NCBI GenBank assembly: GCA_963965975.1
Contig: OZ014415.1
Location: forward strand, 67,001 to 131,000
Length of the DNA stretch: 64,000 nt
Direction: 5' to 3'
From: Xestospongia bergquistia
Lineage: Eukaryota; Porifera; Demospongiae; Haplosclerida; Petrosiidae
Shown here: positions 9,915 to 23,400 of the stretch, piece after piece
Layout: each line of letters begins with the position of its first letter
Position numbering within the stretch: the first letter of the stretch is position 1
Position numbers and translations under genes: made by a program
Notes under the pieces: model-generated
What the model was told of the DNA's origin: nothing
The model's input: only the letters and a program-made list of their open reading frames with translations
The model's database searches: none

Positions 9915-12865
9915 TTATATTTGAACTTCATTTGGTTCTAAATATTCACTGCCTCGTGATAGCTCATGGTAGGTACTTTGTAAGTCCTGATACATGTTCT
10001 CTCCAGCTTCTAGACTAGCTCCTAGTACTCCAGCTTGTGGATGAGATGAGAGATCTTCCTCTGGTATATCAAGAAGACTCTGATCATTTTGTAGTAACAT
10101 TAACATGATATCATGAAAACCAGGTCGTTCTTTGGGATCTGAATTCCTGGATAATACATTAAATAAATATTGTCATATCAAGGTTATAATTTACATACCA
10201 TGATGTCATCATTAACTTATAAATTATTTGGGGACATCCTGGAGGTGGTGGAAGACGATAACCAATTGCTATTTTTTCAAGGGTCTAAGTAAGTAATGAT
10301 AGATAGTCTGTTTAGTTGTAGCTTTACTAACTCACAGCAGTATTTGAGAAAGCTTCAAATGGCTTATGTCCCAGACTCCATATTTCATACATAACACATC
10401 CAAAACTCCACACATCACTGGCTGTTGAGTAACGACGATAATGTGCTGCCTCAGGAGCTGTCCATTTAACAGGAATCTTCCCACCATGTGAAAAATAATA
10501 ATTTTCATCATCTAAATCTCTTGACATACCAAAATCAGCAATCTATATAAATAATTCATAAAGACTGTTATTACTAGTTCTCCTCTGACCTTGCATATCT
10601 TTTCTTTAGAAATTAGGATATTTCTAGCAGCAAGATCTCGATGTACAAATCCTTTCCCAGACAAGTAAGTCATACCTAAACATATTTGTCGACAAAAGTT
10701 TAATAAAAGTAGACTTGTGTCTGGTGGTAAATCACTATAAAATAATGAAAATGTCATTTTCAGTATCTTATGGATGCTTTACTTTGAAGACAAAGAGATA
10801 AGATGGTTTTTAAGGTCTCCATTTTCCATAATTTCCAGAACTAACATAGGCTATATTTAAAACATCATTTAAAGTTAACTGGAATTTATATTTATTACTT
10901 ACATTACCATAATTACTAACAATACCATGAAGTTTTAACACACTAGCATTACAAAACTGGCCCATGATAGCTGCCTCTTGTAAAAATTTGATTCTTTCAT
11001 CATTAGTAGCATCTTTTTTCAAAACTTTCACTGCAACTTCAATGATCTTCTTCTCACTTACATGCCATAGAGCTCGATAAACTTCACCAAATTGACCTGA
11101 TCCAAGTGTCTCCTCCAACCTATAACAGTTATTAGTAACACTCCATATTAGTAACATATTAAATACATGTGACAGATGGACAGTACCATATAGAGGACTA
11201 CAGATATTGGATATGATAACACATGTGACAGATGGACAGTACCATATAGAGGACTACAGGTATTGGCTATGACAACACATGTGGCTGGTATGCCACATAT
11301 ATTATAATTACTTACTCTATGGCATCTTGTGGTATGTTTGTAACATGACTTTTCTTTAATTGAGTATATAACTCATCAGCTTTTCCTGCAGGTCTTAAAT
11401 ATTGAACAGTATTTGTCTTTGAATTAGTATCATCTTCAGTTAAAGCCTGTACACAATATAATAATTATAACAACTGAATATCTCTAATAATACCTGTTCT
11501 AATAGTTTATAATAGTCACTCCCTTCACCACCAAGAAATGAGTAGGCATAACATTCTGGATCACCAGGGGCTACTGGAAGTGGGTCTTTGGCTGATCTGA
11601 TTATGTTAGTACTTTTAATACTCTAAGAAAACATAATATAAATATATTTTATTGTCTACTTACTGGTGTCCTTTGTTCACGTCCATCAACTATAGAAAAT
11701 GCCACACCAGGTTGATTATATAAATCATTATCAAATTCATAAGATAGTGTTCCACCATTCAAGGTGTTGTTCACATTAGCACCTTTATAATGTACACCAC
11801 CTGTTCCATATAATTCAGGAATGTTCACTAAGAAACCTATTAAGAACAAAGTTGGTAATAACATTTTACTTACCTATTGGGTTATTAATATTGTTTGTAG
11901 TGTTAATATGATACTGTTTCTTTTTTCTGTATATTAACACTATTATCACAATAACAACAAATGTTATAGCCACTATGACTACAAGTAAAGTCACCACAAC
12001 ACCAGCAGCTATTGCTCCATTATTAGTACGAGTATTACCTAATAAATATGAGAATATAAACAGACAATTAAATAATTAAATGTACTTCCTCCAACTGTTG
12101 GTGTTGATGTAACTTCATCACTAACTGGTGTAGCTCCGTTAGTATTTAATGTAGTACTAGTAGTACTGATAGATGATGGTACTAGTAAAAAATATAATAT
12201 ATTATTATAAAAACAATTCCTTTAACTTACCTACATTAGCTCTAACTCTTAATAGTCGATTGAAGACTTGATTAGATTGAGAACAATTAATAGACATGAC
12301 ATTATTACTATTATTACATAGTGTGTCTGAACCAGTAGCAATTAGAGTGACAAAGGAGTCATTAGGATTTGTCATATATATTCCGACTACATCACCATAC
12401 ATTACAAAGAGTGTTGTACCAATAGATGTTGTAGCAGATCTCACATTAGCACTATTATCTAAGTGACAAGTAACTAGAAGATGTACTACAACTTTATATA
12501 ATACCTTGTACAGTATGATTCACTGTTATTGGATCTGATATCTAACAGAGACTAACAAACTAATAATGACATAGCGAATGACTTACTCTCTCATAAACAT
12601 CTCCAGTTTGTTGTCTCCATATAGATATTTCAAATGAAAATGGATTATTTCTAAAATCATTTTTTTGATACCAGGCATAGTCAAATGAGCTTATGCTTCC
12701 AGCAATACAAGATATTGGATCATCAAGATTGAGAAATAGTCCATAATCTGTAACTCCTAAAGTATCACTGTTGTACTGACTGTCTCCTACACTACAGCTC
12801 TGTCCACTGACTGTATGACAAACTATACTGAACAAAAGCACTACGAGCTTGTAACAAGCAGTCAT
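9915..12865 (-). CDS. Receptor tyrosine kinase without sushi domains (unit C)
   Basis: Close paralogue of the receptor at 5324-8190, with the same exon plan: signal peptide MTACYKLVVLLFSIVCHTVSG, N-terminal module, Ser/Thr linker (longer here, near 12090-12130), transmembrane helix (near 11900-12030), juxtamembrane ELYTQL, intact kinase ([29 protein letters not shown]) and the [12 protein letters not shown] tail. Differences are mostly in the ectodomain. The N-lobe has one extra lysine codon (SEKKIIE), and about 60 bp are duplicated in the intron near 11163-11280. The kinase and tail exons are almost identical to unit B, so the two have either duplicated recently or been homogenised. It is head-to-head with the complete sushi-RTK. 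Confidence 0.88.
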
Positions 12866-12932
12866 CTCTTCTTTGACTTACAATAATTTGTGGGTGTGCT
12901 AATTGACCACAGTCACGTAAAACACTATAAAA
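12866..12932. promoter_or_regulatory. Divergent promoter between RTK and sushi-RTK, unit C
   Basis: A 67-bp spacer between two intact divergent receptor genes. It keeps GTGGGTGTG, TGACCACAG, CACGTA and CTATAAAA. This is the only unit where both flanking genes look functional. Confidence 0.65.
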
Positions 12933-15900
12933 ATGCTTCGTTTGTACCCTCCAATGACAATCATGTTGACACTCGTGTATATTTTAACTGTCATTGGACA
13001 TTTAGTCCGGGCTGAGTATTCTTGTAATGCAGGCAGTCTTTATACTGAAGTGACTCCAATATATACAATAGCAGGATGGTATCTTAATCTACAGTTACCA
13101 TTAACTTGTTCTGGTAATGTATCAGCTATCAATATACACTATTATGATCCTATACTACCAAGTACTTATTGTGTATGGTGGGCACTATGGGAGCCAGAAG
13201 ATACTGTCAATTATACTAAAGTAAAATACTATAATAATTATGTTGAATTTATTATTATATGTTACAGGTTAATAACAGCTTAGGAAACTATTGTGGTTAT
13301 GTGCAAAATCAACATAATAATAATAGTAAGAATTATTAATTCAAAAAATTACAATAAATTATCTTCAATATTAGAAAATAATCGAAATGATCGATCTATT
13401 AACAACCACTCAATAAATATTCCTTATCATTTGCAATATCCAGTAAAGAAAGGAAGTATAGTTGGTGCATTTGTTAAAGTCTCACTCTTTCAACCTCCAC
13501 TCCTTGTCATTGGACAAACTAGTAATGGAGGAGTTTGTCACTTGTTGTCAGGAGTCAATGAAAATACAAATAATTTAACATGTACAGCAAATAATTATAT
13601 TGCAAATCAAATTGTTCATATTGAAGCTATTGTCAGTAAGTTAATTGGTTATAATTATTAAATACCTCTTTTATTAATTTATTCTATAGATACTATTGAT
13701 TGTGGTTCCTTACCTTCTCTTCGCGATGGTTATATTGTCAATGATAGTTATTATGGGACACATTATGGAGCTGTTGTCCATTATTATTGTAAAGATGGTC
13801 ATGTAATACATGGTAAAACTACAAGAACCTGTCTTGGTACTGGATACTGGAGTCATACAGAGCCAAGATGTACAAAAGTGAAGTGCAGTAAGATCTCTAA
13901 TCCTGATAATGGACATGCTAGTGGAGACAATAGAATTGGATCAACAGTCTATTTTACATGCAATAATAATTATGTACTTGTCGGACCTAGTAATGTAACT
14001 TGTCAAGCAAATGGAGAATGGACAGCGCCATCTTCTGTATGCATACGACATACCTGTAATTATCCTGGAGATGTTGTTAATGGATTTGCTAACAGCACAG
14101 ATTACACTGAGTCATCAGTAATACGTTATCAATGTTATAATGGCTATATCCTCACTGGTCTTAGTACTATCATTTGTAATAGTAATGGAAAATGGAGTAA
14201 CGATCTACCAGTATGTTTACCAGTAAAATGTAGTGATCCTGGTATACCAGAAAATGGTCAACGTTTTCATACTAACTTTTTATTTGGATCTATAGTCAAA
14301 TATTCTTGTGATATTGGTTACAACATAGTGGGTAATGATACTATCATATGTTCAGAAAATGGTCAATGGAACACTACAATACCAATATGTTTATCAGATG
14401 AGAGTACTTGGACGACATCCACTTCAACAGCAACTGTTATCAAAACAAATGTAACCAGTTTAATAGACACTACCAAACTAAGACCAAGTAATTCAATATT
14501 CATCTTCAAAACAATATCAACTACAATACTAACCACTTGGATCTCGCCTGACAAAACAAGATTAACAGACTTTGAATCTAATTTACTGTCTACTTCACCT
14601 GTTGATAATAGAGCAGTACCCACTATAGCAGTTATTACAACAGTTACTATACTACTAACACTATTACTATCATTTGGAAGTCTCTTTATATTATTATGTG
14701 CTTTTATTAGAAAAAAGAAGAAAAGAATACAAAATGCTACAAGTAAGATATTAATTTCAGAAATATTTAATGATGTGTTCTTTATTTTAGCTTATGATGT
14801 TGTAGTTAGTAATCTTGATAATAATCCTACTAATAGTCCAATAATTAATATTAAACCTTATGCCACAACAGTAAGTATGGACACATAATGACTTTATCAT
14901 TAATTATTATAATAATTATAGGGTCTTACAAACTCAGCACAACTATATGATAAGGTACTGATATAGTTAATATATGTTTTAACATTATATTATCAATAGG
15001 TTGCTCCTTATGAAATACCTGCTAAAAGAAGACAAGAACTATATGTACAACTTAATCATATTCAAGTTAAATTTATTTCATTAGGAGAAATAAAGTAACT
15101 TTTATACTACATATTAAAACTATTACTACTTATAATTACAGGATCATTGGTTATTTGGGAGCCGGTAATTTTGGCAATGTTCATCAAGCATTACTAAATG
15201 AGAGACCTGTCGCTATTAAAACATTACATCATGAAGCAACTGAAATGGAAAAAATCAAGTTCTTACAAGAGGCAGCCATTATGGGTCAATTCTCTCATCC
15301 TAATGTCATACAACTGTATGGTGTAGTCAGTGAAGGAGATGTAATAGTAGGTAGATTGTCACATGACTGTCACATGACTTATATTAATAGATGTTAGTAG
15401 TGGAACTAATGAACCAAGGTAATCTTCAACATTTTCTTTACACATTAAGACCAAAGTAAGACCTATTCTTATAATAATATTTATATTCTCATAATAGTTA
15501 CGGCAGACATAACATCTTTGTCAATATGCCAAATACATTGCTAACATTTTGTCAACAAATTTGTGAAGGAATGATTTATTTATCTCAACGAGGATTTGTT
15601 CATCGAGATCTTGCTGCTAGAAATATTTTATTAACAGAAAACTACCAATGCAAAGTACTGTCAATATAATTATAAATCTACCTCAATTAAATTTATTAGA
15701 TTGCAGACTTTGGTATGTCAAGAGATCTTGAGCATGAAGATTATTATGTTGCTAAAAAGGGTAGTATGATTCCAGTCAAATGGACAGCTCCAGAGGCTCT
15801 GAAATATCGTAAGTATTCCACTGCTAGTGATGTATGGAGCTTTGGATGTGTCCTTTATGAGATATGGAGTCTAGGACATAAACCATTTGAAGCTACTGCT

Positions 15901-16292
15901 AATAAAGATGTAAGTTTATTACAACTAATGTTATGTTATTAAGGTTTAATTATACAAGGTGATAAGTAAAGTAGAAAAAGGATATCGTCTTCCACCACCT
16001 CCTGGTTGTTCTAAAACACTCTATCATGTAATGATTCAGTGTTGGTAAGTTATATTGACATAATACTTGATAGAATATTTGGTATAGGAATTCAGATCCC
16101 AAAGAACGACCTAGATTTAATGACATCATGTCAGTATTACTACAAAATGATCAGAGTCTTCTTGATATACCAGAGGAAGATCTCTTATCTCATCCACAAG
16201 CTGGAGTACTTGGAGCTAGTCTAGAAGCTGGAGAGAACATGTATAAAACACTACAAAACATGTACATGTATTATTTTATATTGTCACAATAA
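12933..16292 (+). CDS. Sushi-domain receptor tyrosine kinase (four CCP domains)
   Basis: Complete single-pass receptor. A signal peptide ends near HLVRA. The same N-terminal module as in the minus-strand receptors follows, then four sushi/CCP domains (exon 13692 onward; each has the C-W-C pattern, e.g. [40 protein letters not shown]). A Ser/Thr-rich stalk and a transmembrane helix (about 14620-14700) ending RKKKKR come next. The juxtamembrane part has PYEIP and QELYVQL. The kinase shows [33 protein letters not shown] and WTAPEA, followed by the tail [16 protein letters not shown]. All introns are short and GT-AG. Sushi repeats usually bind proteins or glycans; the ligand here is unknown. The stop is at 16290-16292. 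Confidence 0.88.
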
Positions 16293-16556
16293 CTAACCAC
16301 TTTGTTTATCCATTGAGCCACAATTATGTTGGCACATACTTTTGGCAGACTACTTGCCAATAATGTTTGTATGTACACATACTTCATAAACAAATGTCAT
16401 TGTTAGACAATTTTAAAATTTATTAAGTGACAAATATGATATCCTATAAAATATGAACACTAACAACATTATTTCACTCCCACTATTAACACTGTGTATT
16501 GAGATGTACAAGTGTTGTCATAACAACCACATGATTATGTATATAAGCTAGCTAAA
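16293..16556. other. Intergenic stretch between two sushi-RTKs
   Basis: An AT-rich 264-bp spacer with no ORF of interest. A TATA-like word (TATGTATATAAG) at about 16537-16548, some 10-20 bp before the next ATG, may be part of the promoter of the fourth receptor. Nothing else is recognised. Confidence 0.4.
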
Positions 16557-19500
16557 ATGAAGAGAGAAGACGTATTGATGATATACTTGCTAATAAGTAA
16601 TAAATGATATTTATAGATTATTATTTTATTATCTTCTGTTCTAGAGTGTGCTCAATGTTGTACTGTTGGTGTTCCTGAAGAAACAACTTCACATAATGTG
16701 AATATATATGATCAAGGAGTCTACTTGGGCCTTGAAAAGTCTGCCATTTGTGGAGGGTATCTGAGAAACTTCACTTACTGTTACTTGAGTACACGAAGGA
16801 ATGCTGATGTAGAGCCAACACTTGGTAGATTATCACTATGGCAACCAACTGATCATTCTAACCGATATGAGAAGGTATTATAGTTGATTTGAAATTATTG
16901 TTAGAATAAAGTTTCTAGATAAAACAGTCAGAAATATCAATTGATGTTATCCCTCTACCACCCAGTAAGTCTTCTATATAATAATGTTTTTACACTATAT
17001 ATATCATAGATAATTGTGATGCAAGTCATCAAGTTCCATTTACTCAAACTATTAGTGGAGCAACAGGCAGTAATCCAGCAAGACGATTTTCATGTCGTTG
17101 GTATTGTTTTAACACATCAATTCTTATATTGCCTGGTAGTGTAATGGGAATTATCTATCCAAGTATAAATAATGTAAGAGATCAAATTTTAGCTCAAAAC
17201 ACACTACAAACTAATGGAATATGTCTTGGTCAAGATATTCAATATTTTAAAGGAATTCCTAATGAAGTAACATGTTCTCCAATAAATAATAATAATTCAA
17301 TAACATTATTAGCTGGAGCTAGTATTGGTAAGTCGATAATTAAATAATAAAATTATTTAATTTATATTCAGAACCATTAAATTGTGGGCAACCTCTTGTA
17401 CCAAAATATGGCCGAGTTGATCAAACTCATCTGATCAGTTATGGAAACACTGTTCATTATTCTTGTCAAAATGGTTTCTTATTAAGTGGGATTGCTTACC
17501 AAACCTGTGAAAGTAATGGTCAATGGAGTGGTAACATACCAGTATGTAATGTACTGAACTGCACAGATCCTGGTATTCCAATTAATGGATATCGCATTGG
17601 AACATCTTTTCTTAATGGATCTATTATCCATTTTACATGTACTGAAGGCTATGAATTAAATGGAGAAAAGTCTATACAATGTTTTAGAGGAAACTGGTCT
17701 TTTCCAACACCAGTTTGTGAGCAAGATGCTTTCTGTATTGTTAGAATCATAGAGAATGGTTTTATAGTTGATGATGACGAGTCATCATTATATAATGTTG
17801 GAGATGTAATATGTTATCAATGTCTAGACAATTCTACACTAGTAGGAAATAAATGCCTTCAATGTATGGCTACAGGACAATGGAACAGTACAGTACCACA
17901 ATGCACTGATACATCTACTAGTGATACAGTTGATTATACACAGTTCTATCAATTACTGACAGCAATATTAGTAGTAGCTATAATAATAATACTTTTCATA
18001 GTAACATGTATACTACTGATACTGCTAGCTTATAGGAAATCTCGTCAGCAGCCCTCAGTGGAACAACCAATTGTATATTCATCTTGTAAGTGAATTAAAT
18101 GTAATTATATTATATGTATATTAATATGTTAATAGTGAAGAGACCTCTATTAGATAAAGATTTGAATGGCCAGCTGCAGAGTATGAATAATGAAATCAGT
18201 CCTTATTCAGTTATTCATATGAGACAGGTAATCATGTGACAACACTATATTTTATTATTATTACTTTATAGGCAAGACCCAATACTGAAGTTATTGATAT
18301 TAATGCCTCATCAGTTCACTATGAGACATCATCACTATATGATGTTAGTGTTGATAATACAAAACTTTATATCTAACATTTCTTAGGAAACTTTGGAAGA
18401 GTCTGAAAGATTTACAGATGGACCATATTGGCAACCTGCGGAAATTGAAGAAGAACTTTATTTGCAGTTAGATAGTATTCGAGTGAAAAGAATTCCAAGA
18501 ACAGAACTTCAGTAAAAAAAATTATTTGTGACATTATTTTTAACATAATTTTAATAGGTTTGTAGAGCAGTTAGGAGCTGGTCAATTTGCATTAGTAAAA
18601 AAAGCAAGATGGCATAAATTGGAGGAACCTCAAACTGTTGCTGTTAAAATATTACATCATGAAGCAAACGAGACAGAAAAAGTTAAGTTCTTACAAGAGG
18701 CAGCCATTATGGGTCAATTCTGTCATACCAATGTCATACAATTGTATGGTGTGGTTACTGATGATCCTACCACCGTAAGTTAACAAGTTTTAACAAGTTG
18801 AACACTATATTGAGCACAATATAATAGCTAATGTTAGTGGTTGAATTGATGGAAATTGATCTTCATAATTGGCTAATAAACAAGAGACAACAGTTAGTCA
18901 ATGTATTATATGTTTCTCGTTTGAAAAGTTGTAATTTTAGATCAGCAGATTCTAATGTATCTGATACTTTATTGAACTGTAGTCGACAAATCTCTCTTGG
19001 TATGACCTACCTTTCTTCTAAAGGTTTTATACATCGAGACTTAGCTGCTAGAAATATTCTCATCACCAGTGATGCCATATGCAAGGTCAACATCATCATC
19101 ATCATCATCATCATTATTATTATTATTATACAGCAGTCTTTAATTGCCTTTCCTTTCATAATAGATTGCTGACTTTGGGATGTCTCATAATCTGTTTGAT
19201 GATACTTATTACTTAGCACAAGAAGGAGGATTAGTTCCAGTCAAATGGACAGCTCCAGAGGCTCTCAAATATCGTAAATATTCCACTGCTAGTGATGTAT
19301 GGAGCTTTGGATGTGTCCTTTATGAGATATGGAGTTTAGGACATAAACCATTTGAAGGAACAACTAATAATGAGGTATATTATTGTTATAGATATTGTAA
19401 CATTGTTGGTTAGGCTATTAGAGTAGTTTCTTCTGGAAAACGGCTATCATCTCCTGCAGGATGTCCTAAACTAATTTATGAGTTAATGATGAAGTGCTGG

Positions 19501-19723
19501 TAAGAATATGACACTTTGTATTATGATGTTTGGTAGGCATCCAGATCCTAAGAAACGACCTGGATTTAATGATATCATGTTAACGTTACTACAAAATGAT
19601 CAGTGTCTTCTTGATATACCAGAGGAAGATCGCTCATCTCATCCACAAGCTGGAATACTTGGAGCTAGTCTAGAAGCTGGAGAGAACATGCATAGAACAC
19701 TACAAAACATGTACACTATGTAG
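16557..19723 (+). CDS. Sushi-domain receptor tyrosine kinase (three CCP domains)
   Basis: A diverged relative of the gene at 12933. ATG at 16557 opens a short signal-peptide exon (MKREDVLMIYLLI). The N-terminal module follows (CCTVG, YLGLEK, ICGGY, LSLWQP) with its second half at 17010-17326. Three sushi domains then lie at about 17380-17900, and a strong transmembrane helix near 17960-18030. The juxtamembrane part has PYSVI, HYETSSLYD and EELYLQL. In the kinase the glycine loop reads GAGQFALVKKA, so the third glycine is alanine; [23 protein letters not shown] and WTAPEA are intact. The catalytic-loop intron carries a CAT/ATT microsatellite. The tail [27 protein letters not shown] matches the other receptors. 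Probably active, but possibly with altered nucleotide binding. Confidence 0.85.
19087..19129 (+). repeat. CAT/ATT trinucleotide microsatellite in kinase intron
   Basis: A run of CAT units followed by ATT units sits inside the short intron that splits the catalytic loop from DFG in the three-sushi receptor. Likely length-variable; no coding role. Confidence 0.85.
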
Positions 19724-19782
19724 ACCACAAAAATGCAATATAATTGTATGTAACTAGTATACAACAACAGTATACTATGTGT

Positions 19783-20388
19783 CTATTCTGTCTTGTTAAT
19801 AAATAGTTTTTCTAATAAACTTGCTTCTTTAGCCATTTCCTCTTCAGTTCGAAACTTATCTTCAACTTTATCATGTGTCTCAAGCTAAAGAAATCAATAT
19901 TATATACTAAATGACAAGTCTATTACTTTTTCATAAATTTCATCATTGCGTTGAAAGTCTCCAGGTTTTCTTGGAAGTACATGTACATGTACATGTTCTA
20001 CAGTCTGTCCAGCATCTTTACCATCCTATTAGATGATATATTAGTCAATATTGATATAATGTATATTGGTGACCTGAATAGCAATAGTCAGACTAGTAGC
20101 ATTATATTGCTGCTGTAATAAAGGGGCAATACAATGAACACAATTAAATAAATCAGACACTTCTTCAGATGACAGTTCATGAAAACGAGACACAATTCGA
20201 TATGAAGTAACAAGAATATCTGAATATAATTAAAGATTATAACAGGGCTATACTCTCAGTAACCATGGCAATCAGTACAGGATACGACCTGGTACAACAG
20301 GTTTTCTATTAACAAATGCAAAACTCAGAGAACTCTTATAAAATACAACATTTGGAGAGAGAAAATATTTGCCAAATTTGAAAGCCAT
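19783..20388 (-). CDS. FHIT: FHIT, bis(5'-adenosyl)-triphosphatase
   Basis: This is the fragile histidine triad dinucleoside triphosphate hydrolase (cleaves Ap3A to AMP and ADP). Exon 1 (ATG at 20388) gives [20 protein letters not shown] and [15 protein letters not shown]. Later exons give the histidine triad as [18 protein letters not shown], with the catalytic middle histidine, and the family C-terminus [17 protein letters not shown]. Four exons with introns of about 50-70 bp; length near the usual 150 residues. The codons of the triad form a self-complementary GTACAT repeat (about 19979-19996). Its ATG lies only 44 bp after the TAF2 stop on the same strand, with an acceptor-like TTTTGTAG just before the ATG. 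Confidence 0.93.
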
Positions 20389-20432
20389 TATTTGTTGTCT
20401 CCGCCTACAAAATTATTAATTAAGTTCAAAAA

Positions 20433-23400
20433 TTATATTCCTTTTTGATGTTTATGTTTTCGTTTGTGTTTGTGTTTTTTCTTTAATTTATGTTCCACTT
20501 TGTGTTTTTTTGGTCTTGGAGAAACATCATCTCCAGAATTGGGTGTGACATCACGACTAACTGACGGTGAGTGTAGTTTGAGTTTGACTGGCATTAGTTT
20601 AGATGACTGCTGAAGAGGAGGTGATGGAACTGTAGTCTCTCCAGGTGTAGTTAAAGTAATACGCAAGGGATGTGGAATGGTTGCCTAGCAACAAACAATG
20701 CATCATTCTGTTGCACAATATACAATATTACATACTGGTTGTATTGTTGATATTGTTTCCATCTCAACAATAGGATCTTCTGGTTGAGGACTCTATATCA
20801 CATGATCATCACATGATCATCATATGATCATTTATACTTACTACAACAGGTATACTTGATCGAGCAACTCGTCCTTTTAGGTCAATGACGACACCCAACT
20901 AAGAAAATTTAATAACTAGTAATTAACTTTATACACAAACCCCTTGAGATAGACAGGTTGGTGTTAATCTTCCATAAAGAGCTTCATATAAATCAATAGC
21001 TGATTGACGTAACCGAACATCAGATGAGAACTTTGAACTATTAAGAAATATAATAGTGGTGGAGTTGACCACACCTACCTAATTAAAGTCCATAGTCTTT
21101 CAACTAATGATGTTGTATTAATTGCTGACTCAGATTTTCTAGTAAATGGCGGTTTACTTGCAAGACTTTGTAAAACACTCAATCTATTAACATACTAATT
21201 ATAACAACATATTATAAGGGGTATTACTTAATATGAGGTAGTTCATTTGTATCTTCAACAATGTCCAATAAATAATTTAATTCAGAGTCATTTTGATCAG
21301 CTAATAATAGGGGTTAACTCAGTATGACATCATTATAATGTACCTTGTACAATATCTGCAATAATTTGTATTGCTTCAATTCTAACATCAATATATATAT
21401 CAGACCTATTATATACAAGTAATAAATATTAATAGTTATTATTAAATATACTTGTTATATTCTTTAAATAATGCACTATTGCTTGGAATGTGTCCCATAC
21501 GTTGAAGAACTCGTATAGCTTTCAAACAACTATTAATGACAAAAATAGGAACAGATCTATGACCACACCCACTCACTTTGTTGTTACAATAAACTTGTAA
21601 GATGGTAGAACTTTTTCAATATTTAAACATTTGACAATTTCTTGTAGAACAGACTACATGAATAGAAATTTATATATTTACTGTATCACATTATCAATCC
21701 ATTTGTGACGTTTTGCTATTTACTATACAATTTTTATTTAATATTTTATTGATGTGCTAGATGTGATCATAACAGATTCAAGTGATACAAAATGTAATAA
21801 TATTACATTTAATTCTAACAACTACATTCTGACTATAACAGTAACTATTAATACCTTACAACAAATACCTTTATATCTTGTTGTAATAACAATAGAGAGA
21901 ATTCTGATCTATAATATTTTATAATTATAATAATAACTAAAATAGTACAAACTTACTCTGTAGATTGTAGTACAGCGACAGGAGGTGTTACATAAGTTGA
22001 TAAAGCTGTTATTAGACTTGCACGATAATAGCTATCTGAATACTAACAAGTTTTATAAACCTGTTTAAAAACCAGTTTTATTACCTCATTTGTTTGGTTG
22101 TCGCTGTATTTTATAATATCCAATAAAAGAGTTAATATCTCACGTGGACAGTGGGCATGGCTATTTCTAACACTAGCGATATGAACCAGAAGAGACTACA
22201 AAGAATTGGTCAAACTAGTATCTAAAACTAGTTTTACCTGATGTAATAAATAGTTAGCAATATCACTGAAGTCATGTGATTTAACTAGTGTCATTTGTGG
22301 ATATTGTGACACACAATAGAGTTGACGATATAATCGTATCAATACATCTGGGGAAGGGAGATCACCTGATGAGATCAACTCACTAACCACCTATAAAAGT
22401 GGGTGTGGTCAACATCTATACACAAAATACATACTCACATGAGCTAATATTTCAGAGGCTTTTATTCTAACACGATAATAATAGCCAGTATTCAGAACAG
22501 CATCTTTTAAAGCATTTAATGAGGACTGAGATGGAAACTGTTTTAATGCTTCAACAGCCTACCATTATAAACAATATTAATATTAATAACATTGTCTTAC
22601 TTGTAATTGTCCTATAGCATCTCGTTCAAATTGTAATAAATTAATCCATGTTGTATCTGATTGTATTGGATTTAATTGACGTAACCATTGCATTTCAGGA
22701 TCAACACGTACCCACATAACTGGGACTTCAGCACTATATTAAATATGACATAATCATTACATCATAATAGATAACTCACTCTAAACTAGAGACATTAATT
22801 TCTATCTCTTCTCCGTGTGATAATGTCATTTTTCTTTTTTTAGCTCTAGTATCAAATTCAATAAAACATATAGAAAGTAAAGATTATTTACTTGCGTATT
22901 TTAGAATGACAAGGTAGTTCATAACTAGTTATTGTCTCTTCAACTTGTATGGCATGTGTAAAACAACCATCAAATTCTTGTACTACAACATTCATTGGAC
23001 CCTATATAATATAATATAATTATATATTAATTAATTATTTCACTTACCACAAATTTATTCAAACCTCGAGGTGGATCTTGAGATAAACGAAGTTCTAACA
23101 TGTTCTTTTTACGAACATAATTGTGCGATACATTAAAAACAGCAATACCACTGTGTCCAACCCATTGCTCCAGGAAATGTGTCAAATCTTTACCAGATAC
23201 TGTTAAAACTAACTTTAAAAACTATACAAATTATAATTAATGTTAATAATATAGGGAACATACTCCTGCAGTTGAGAGCAATAAATTATGCCATTGACTA
23301 TAGTCTGTACTAGTACTAGCAACTGATGCTAATGTTAAGAGTTTATTAAATACCTAATGAGAGTTATTAAAGGGTTAAATATAAGATAATGCATACCTGT

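Noticed and set aside
14363..14623. Minus-strand 86-codon frame
   Set aside because: Antisense to the Ser/Thr-rich stalk of the sushi-RTK; low-complexity mirror.
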